DNA from: an uncultured Pelagibacteraceae bacterium
Lineage (GTDB): Bacteria > Pseudomonadota > Alphaproteobacteria > Pelagibacterales > Pelagibacteraceae
Length of the DNA stretch: 46,650 bases
Assembly (NCBI GenBank): GCA_902635865.1
Contig: CACPPD010000005.1
Coordinates: 1 to 46,650, forward strand
Direction: 5' to 3'
Under the pieces are notes generated by a model. That model ran no database searches, was not told the DNA's origin, and saw nothing but the letters and a program-made list of their open reading frames with translations. The position numbers were made by a program, and so were the translations under genes. Positions within the stretch are counted from its first letter, which is position 1. Every line of letters begins with the position of its first letter. Below, one piece after another: positions 43,548 through 46,650 of this stretch.

Positions 43548-44576
43548 ATGCCTAATAAAACTTTTTTTTGGTTTTTTTTACCAACAGGTTTAGCAATGAT
43601 CCTGTTTATTGGGCTACCAATTATCTCTACAGGTATTCAATCTTTTTATGCTCAACACGATCAAGTAGTTAAAGAAGTTAAAAAGTGTGACCCTTTTGGT
43701 TGTACTGTTTCAATAGTTGTAGATAACGAAGAGACTACAAAATTAAGAGAAGCAAAGCCACTTGGTAAATTTAATGGGTTTGGAACCTATGTAGATAGAA
43801 ATCATCTTGCTATTGATGAAATTAAAAAATTTTGGAATGAAACTGAGAATTTTGGTGCTTTTGTAGATCAAGTAACTAATCTTCCATTTTATAAGGCATT
43901 AATATTTACCCTAACCTATTGTCTATTTGTTACACCGAATGTTCTCTTATTAGGATTTATTATTGCTTTAAGTTTAAATGCAGTTGCAAGAAAAATTAGG
44001 GGACCACTAATTTTTGGCACGATATTGCCTATGATTGTTACGCCTCTAGTAGGGTCTCTTGTATTATTTTGGATGATAGATTCTCAAGGAATTATTGGAG
44101 CTAATATTCAAAATTTAATGAATGATCCGTATTTATCACTTAAATCATCTAAAACATTAACTTGGATCACTATTATTATATATGGAATTTGGCATCACTC
44201 CCCTTTTGCATTTGTAGTATTTTACGCAGCTCTTCAAACAGTTCCACAAGAACCAGTAGAGGCTGCAATTATTGACGGTGCATCAAGGTTTCAAAGAATT
44301 AAACATATAGTGTTACCACATATTTATCCTGTGGTTACTTTTGTAGCTTTGATTTCATTGATGGATAACTTTAGAGTTTTTGAACCAATAATTGGTTTTA
44401 GTGCTGAGGGAAGTGCGCAATCATTATCATGGTTAATCTATGATAATTTAGTAAATGAGGAAGTCATATTGTTTGGATCTGCTGCAGCAACCTCTATGAT
44501 GACAATTGTTGGTATAGCAATTTTATTAGCGCCAGTTTTAATAAGAACATGGAAAGAATTTAAGACAGCGAGATAA
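43548..44576 (+). CDS. CUT1 sugar ABC permease (MalF type)
   Basis: The 342-residue protein has a first membrane segment at about 8-30, then a 70-residue hydrophilic stretch with two cysteines (CDPFGCT) that may form a periplasmic loop, and five further segments. The EAA loop VEAAIIDGASRFQRIKHIVLPHIYP is near 235-260. It pairs with the next permease, which starts three bases after its stop. The transporter's ATPase is not encoded in the window. Confidence 0.88.
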   Translation: MPNKTFFWFFLPTGLAMILFIGLPIISTGIQSFYAQHDQVVKEVKKCDPFGCTVSIVVDNEETTKLREAKPLGKFNGFGTYVDRNHLAIDEIKKFWNETENFGAFVDQVTNLPFYKALIFTLTYCLFVTPNVLLLGFIIALSLNAVARKIRGPLIFGTILPMIVTPLVGSLVLFWMIDSQGIIGANIQNLMNDPYLSLKSSKTLTWITIIIYGIWHHSPFAFVVFYAALQTVPQEPVEAAIIDGASRFQRIKHIVLPHIYPVVTFVALISLMDNFRVFEPIIGFSAEGSAQSLSWLIYDNLVNEEVILFGSAAATSMMTIVGIAILLAPVLIRTWKEFKTAR

Positions 44577-44578
44577 TT

Positions 44579-45460
44579 ATGGATTATGGTTTAGATAAAA
44601 AATCAACAAGTTTAAAAACTTTTAACACAATCTTTATTATCGTTTGGCTTTTAATTGCTTGCTTTCCTTTCATTTGGACTTTTTGGGGATCATTTAAAGT
44701 AAGAGCTGATTTTTTTTCAAGATCAGATTGGTGGTATGCTATTTCTGCATTCAATACTTTAATTGAAACCGGTGGAAAATTTACAACAGATGCATATACC
44801 CAAGCCTGGACTGAAGGAGAGTTTTGGAAAGCATCCAAAAATACAATAATTGTAACTGTATTTGTTGTAAGCATTTCATTATTTTTAGGAACACTTGGTG
44901 CATATGCACTTTCAAGATCAACTGAAAGATATGCGTTTTGGATATTAATTGCAGCATTAATTTTTAGAGCAATGCCTCACATCACTCTAGTATCAGGATA
45001 TTTATTTCCATTTTTTCAATTACAAATATGGGGAATTCTCCCTACAACCATTGTTGTGCTAGTTGCAATTAATCAACCATTTACTTTATGGTTACTATAT
45101 TCATTTTTTAAAACAGTCCCTAAAGAACTTGATGAAAGTGCTTTAATAGATGGATGTTCATACTTTCAAGCTTTTAGACATATTATCATGCCAGTGATGT
45201 GGCCAGGAGTAATTACTGCAGGATTATTTAGTTTAATGCTTGCTTACAATGATTTTACGGTAACCGCATTACTTTTAAACCAAGAAAATCATACAATGGT
45301 TCCAAAAATTCAAAGTTATTTAGGAACAAATCAACATGAAGGTAATTTAATGTGGGCAGTTTCTGCAGTAGTTTCAGCAACAGCTCCTCTATTTATGTTG
45401 GTGATGTTTTTTCAAAGACAGGTTATTAGTGGTTTAACTGCTGGAGCTGTAAAAGGTTGA
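44579..45460 (+). CDS. CUT1 sugar ABC permease (MalG type)
   Basis: The 293-residue protein has six membrane segments, with the EAA loop DESALIDGCSYFQAFRHIIMPVMWP near 180-204 and the QRQVISGLTAGAVKG end typical for MalG relatives. Together with the permease upstream it forms the channel of the third sugar-type importer. Its stop overlaps the start of the HAD-like gene as TTGA. Confidence 0.9.
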   Translation: MDYGLDKKSTSLKTFNTIFIIVWLLIACFPFIWTFWGSFKVRADFFSRSDWWYAISAFNTLIETGGKFTTDAYTQAWTEGEFWKASKNTIIVTVFVVSISLFLGTLGAYALSRSTERYAFWILIAALIFRAMPHITLVSGYLFPFFQLQIWGILPTTIVVLVAINQPFTLWLLYSFFKTVPKELDESALIDGCSYFQAFRHIIMPVMWPGVITAGLFSLMLAYNDFTVTALLLNQENHTMVPKIQSYLGTNQHEGNLMWAVSAVVSATAPLFMLVMFFQRQVISGLTAGAVKG

Positions 45461-46119
45461 AATATTACAAAGCTTTACTTTTTGGTTCTATTGGATCAAT
45501 TGTCGAAACTTCAGAGATTCAAAGAAAGTCATTTAACCAAGCATTTAAAAAATATGGGCTTGATTGGAATTGGACTAAGCGAGAGTATTTAAGTTTACTA
45601 AATAAATCTGGGGGAAAAGATAGAATATCTAGATACGCAAAGAAGAATAAAGAAATTGTAAACTCTACATATTTAAGAAATTTAAAAACTAAAATATTCA
45701 ATAATTACCTTAAAAAAAACCAGCTTAAATTAAGACCAGGTGTCAAAAATTTAATTTTATTCTGTAAGAAAGAAAAAATAAAATTAGCTTTTGTCTCATC
45801 AACATCTACGAATAATATAAATGCAATATTATATTCATTGAGAAATTCAATAAATAAAGAAGATTTTAGTTTTGTAGGTAATTCAAAATTAGTTAAAAAA
45901 TTTAAACCAAATCCTGCAATATATTTGCTAGCGCTTAAAAAACTTAAGCTTAAAGCTAATGATTGTTTAGCTATTGAAGATACACAAGAAAGCCTAAATT
46001 CAGCTAAGCGAGCTAAAATAAAATGTATAATTTTTCCTGGAAAATTTCATTCTTCAAGAAAATTTAGTGGGGCTTTAAAAAAAGTTTATAGACTGAATAA
46101 AAATATTATTCTGAGATAA
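45457..46119 (+). CDS. HAD-family (CbbY-like) protein without catalytic aspartates
   Basis: The 220-residue protein starts at TTG 45457, overlapping the permease stop. It aligns with CbbY/beta-phosphoglucomutase-type HAD proteins: motif II as FVSSTST near 94-100, motif III Lys in KKFKPNPAIYLLAL and motif IV IEDTQESLNSA near 171-181 are intact. Motif I, normally FDxDGT, reads FGSIGS (9-14), so the nucleophile and acid/base aspartates are gone. It is thus probably not a phosphatase or mutase; a binding or regulatory role is possible. No frameshift is evident. It overlaps the convergent hydrolase gene by 14 bases. Confidence 0.78.
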   Translation: MKYYKALLFGSIGSIVETSEIQRKSFNQAFKKYGLDWNWTKREYLSLLNKSGGKDRISRYAKKNKEIVNSTYLRNLKTKIFNNYLKKNQLKLRPGVKNLILFCKKEKIKLAFVSSTSTNNINAILYSLRNSINKEDFSFVGNSKLVKKFKPNPAIYLLALKKLKLKANDCLAIEDTQESLNSAKRAKIKCIIFPGKFHSSRKFSGALKKVYRLNKNIILR

Positions 46120-46650
46120 ATTTTTGTACTAAATTATTAAATTCATCAGGCTGTTCTAAATGAACATTATGAGCACAATCCTTAAAAATTTCTAAACGAC
46201 TATTCTTAATATTTTTTTTTAATGTATCAACCTGATCAAAATTGTAGGAAATATCTTTGTCACCCCAGATAATCAATGTTTCATTCTTTATATTTTTTAA
46301 ATCTTCTTTACCTCTCCAATTTTTCATTGCTAACAAAGCATTATCAGCGGCCTCTAAAGAAACATCTTTAACTGCATTTATGCATAAAAAATAATTTTTA
46401 TCTTTATCACCTTTAACAAACCATTTTTTTGGAACTCTAGAAAATGAAACTTCAGTTCCATCTTTTTTTAATTTTTCTCTTGTTTCATCTATTGTTTCAA
46501 ATCTACCGGGTATTTCTCCAATTGATCCAGTAGCAAAACAAATTAATTTATTAACTCTATTACCGATTAGTTTTGTAATTTCTTGAACAATCATTCCTCC
46601 CATTGAATGTCCAATTAAATTAAATTTATCAATATTTTTTTGATCTAGTA
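46106..46650 (-). CDS. Alpha/beta hydrolase, 5' end cut by window edge
   Basis: The frame runs off the right edge; 181 codons are visible. The nucleophile elbow GHSMGGM is encoded right at the boundary of a methionine that could be mistaken for a start, so the gene certainly extends further. The C-terminal part has a WGDKD motif (aspartate of the triad) and CAHNVHLEQPDEFN (histidine). The pattern fits 3-oxoadipate enol-lactonase or haloperoxidase-like hydrolases. Substrate unknown. Confidence 0.82.
   Translation of the reverse strand, partial: LDQKNIDKFNLIGHSMGGMIVQEITKLIGNRVNKLICFATGSIGEIPGRFETIDETREKLKKDGTEVSFSRVPKKWFVKGDKDKNYFLCINAVKDVSLEAADNALLAMKNWRGKEDLKNIKNETLIIWGDKDISYNFDQVDTLKKNIKNSRLEIFKDCAHNVHLEQPDEFNNLVQKFISE

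Noticed and set aside
1..46650. CRISPR arrays, insertion sequences, prophage or integrase genes
   Set aside because: No direct-repeat arrays, transposase-like or phage-like products, or attachment-site duplications were seen on reading both strands.

Overview
The window reads as a piece of a streamlined, strongly AT-rich alphaproteobacterial genome, most likely a SAR11 (Pelagibacterales) relative. This is inferred from gene content and style, not from a marker gene. Genes abut or overlap by 1-23 bases, convergent genes share their stop codons, no gene-free stretch exceeds 300 bases (the longest is about 180), and there is no IS element, phage gene or CRISPR array. The content is dominated by high-affinity ABC importers and enzymes for one-carbon, amine, sulfonate and sugar-like substrates.

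Region 1 (1-7521) is polyamine by-product and purine salvage. It holds speD (cut by the window edge), a fused class II aldolase/short-chain dehydrogenase, mtnA, an exported alpha/beta hydrolase, mtnP, apt, guaC and a gpt-like phosphoribosyltransferase. Together these suggest that methylthioadenosine left over from spermidine synthesis is split by MtnP, isomerised by MtnA and cleaved by the aldolase domain to DHAP plus a methylthio-aldehyde, while Apt recovers the adenine. A tRNA-Met gene (CAT anticodon) and a small tail-anchored protein follow.

Region 2 (7932-22259) is amine and sulfonate metabolism. An operon on the minus strand (omega-amino acid:pyruvate aminotransferase, alanine dehydrogenase, dimethylglycine-dehydrogenase-like flavoprotein) lies back to back with a TauABC-type importer whose permease carries an unusual N-terminal region of about 440 residues. 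Downstream are an Ldh2-family dehydrogenase, a second small membrane protein, a regulator with two winged-helix units, a BASS-family transporter, a phosphotransacetylase-like enzyme and a HisD-family enzyme resembling sulfopropanediol dehydrogenase.

Region 3 (22256-38000) is two CUT1-type sugar or polyol importer loci around a central divergent promoter. On the minus strand are a KstD/FrdA-like flavoprotein with the only MalK-type ATPase, then a separate unit of binding protein, two permeases and a cytoplasmic GH63-like hydrolase. On the plus strand are a binding protein, two permeases, a ribokinase-family kinase, an SDR, a NagD-like phosphatase, a UPF0261/Tm-1-like protein and a TIM-barrel 'PEP hydrolase family' protein. 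This last operon looks like an uncharacterised catabolic pathway.

Region 4 (38037-46650) is a second poorly understood cluster: two proteins each built from tandem SnoaL/NTF2-like domains, a bicupin, a core-MetE-like zinc methyltransferase, a third CUT1-type importer whose binding-protein gene carries an in-frame amber codon, a HAD-family protein that has lost its catalytic aspartates, and an alpha/beta hydrolase cut by the right edge.

A pattern that recurs in the window: each of the four binding-protein genes is followed by a hairpin before its first permease gene, which fits attenuation that keeps binding protein in excess over permease.
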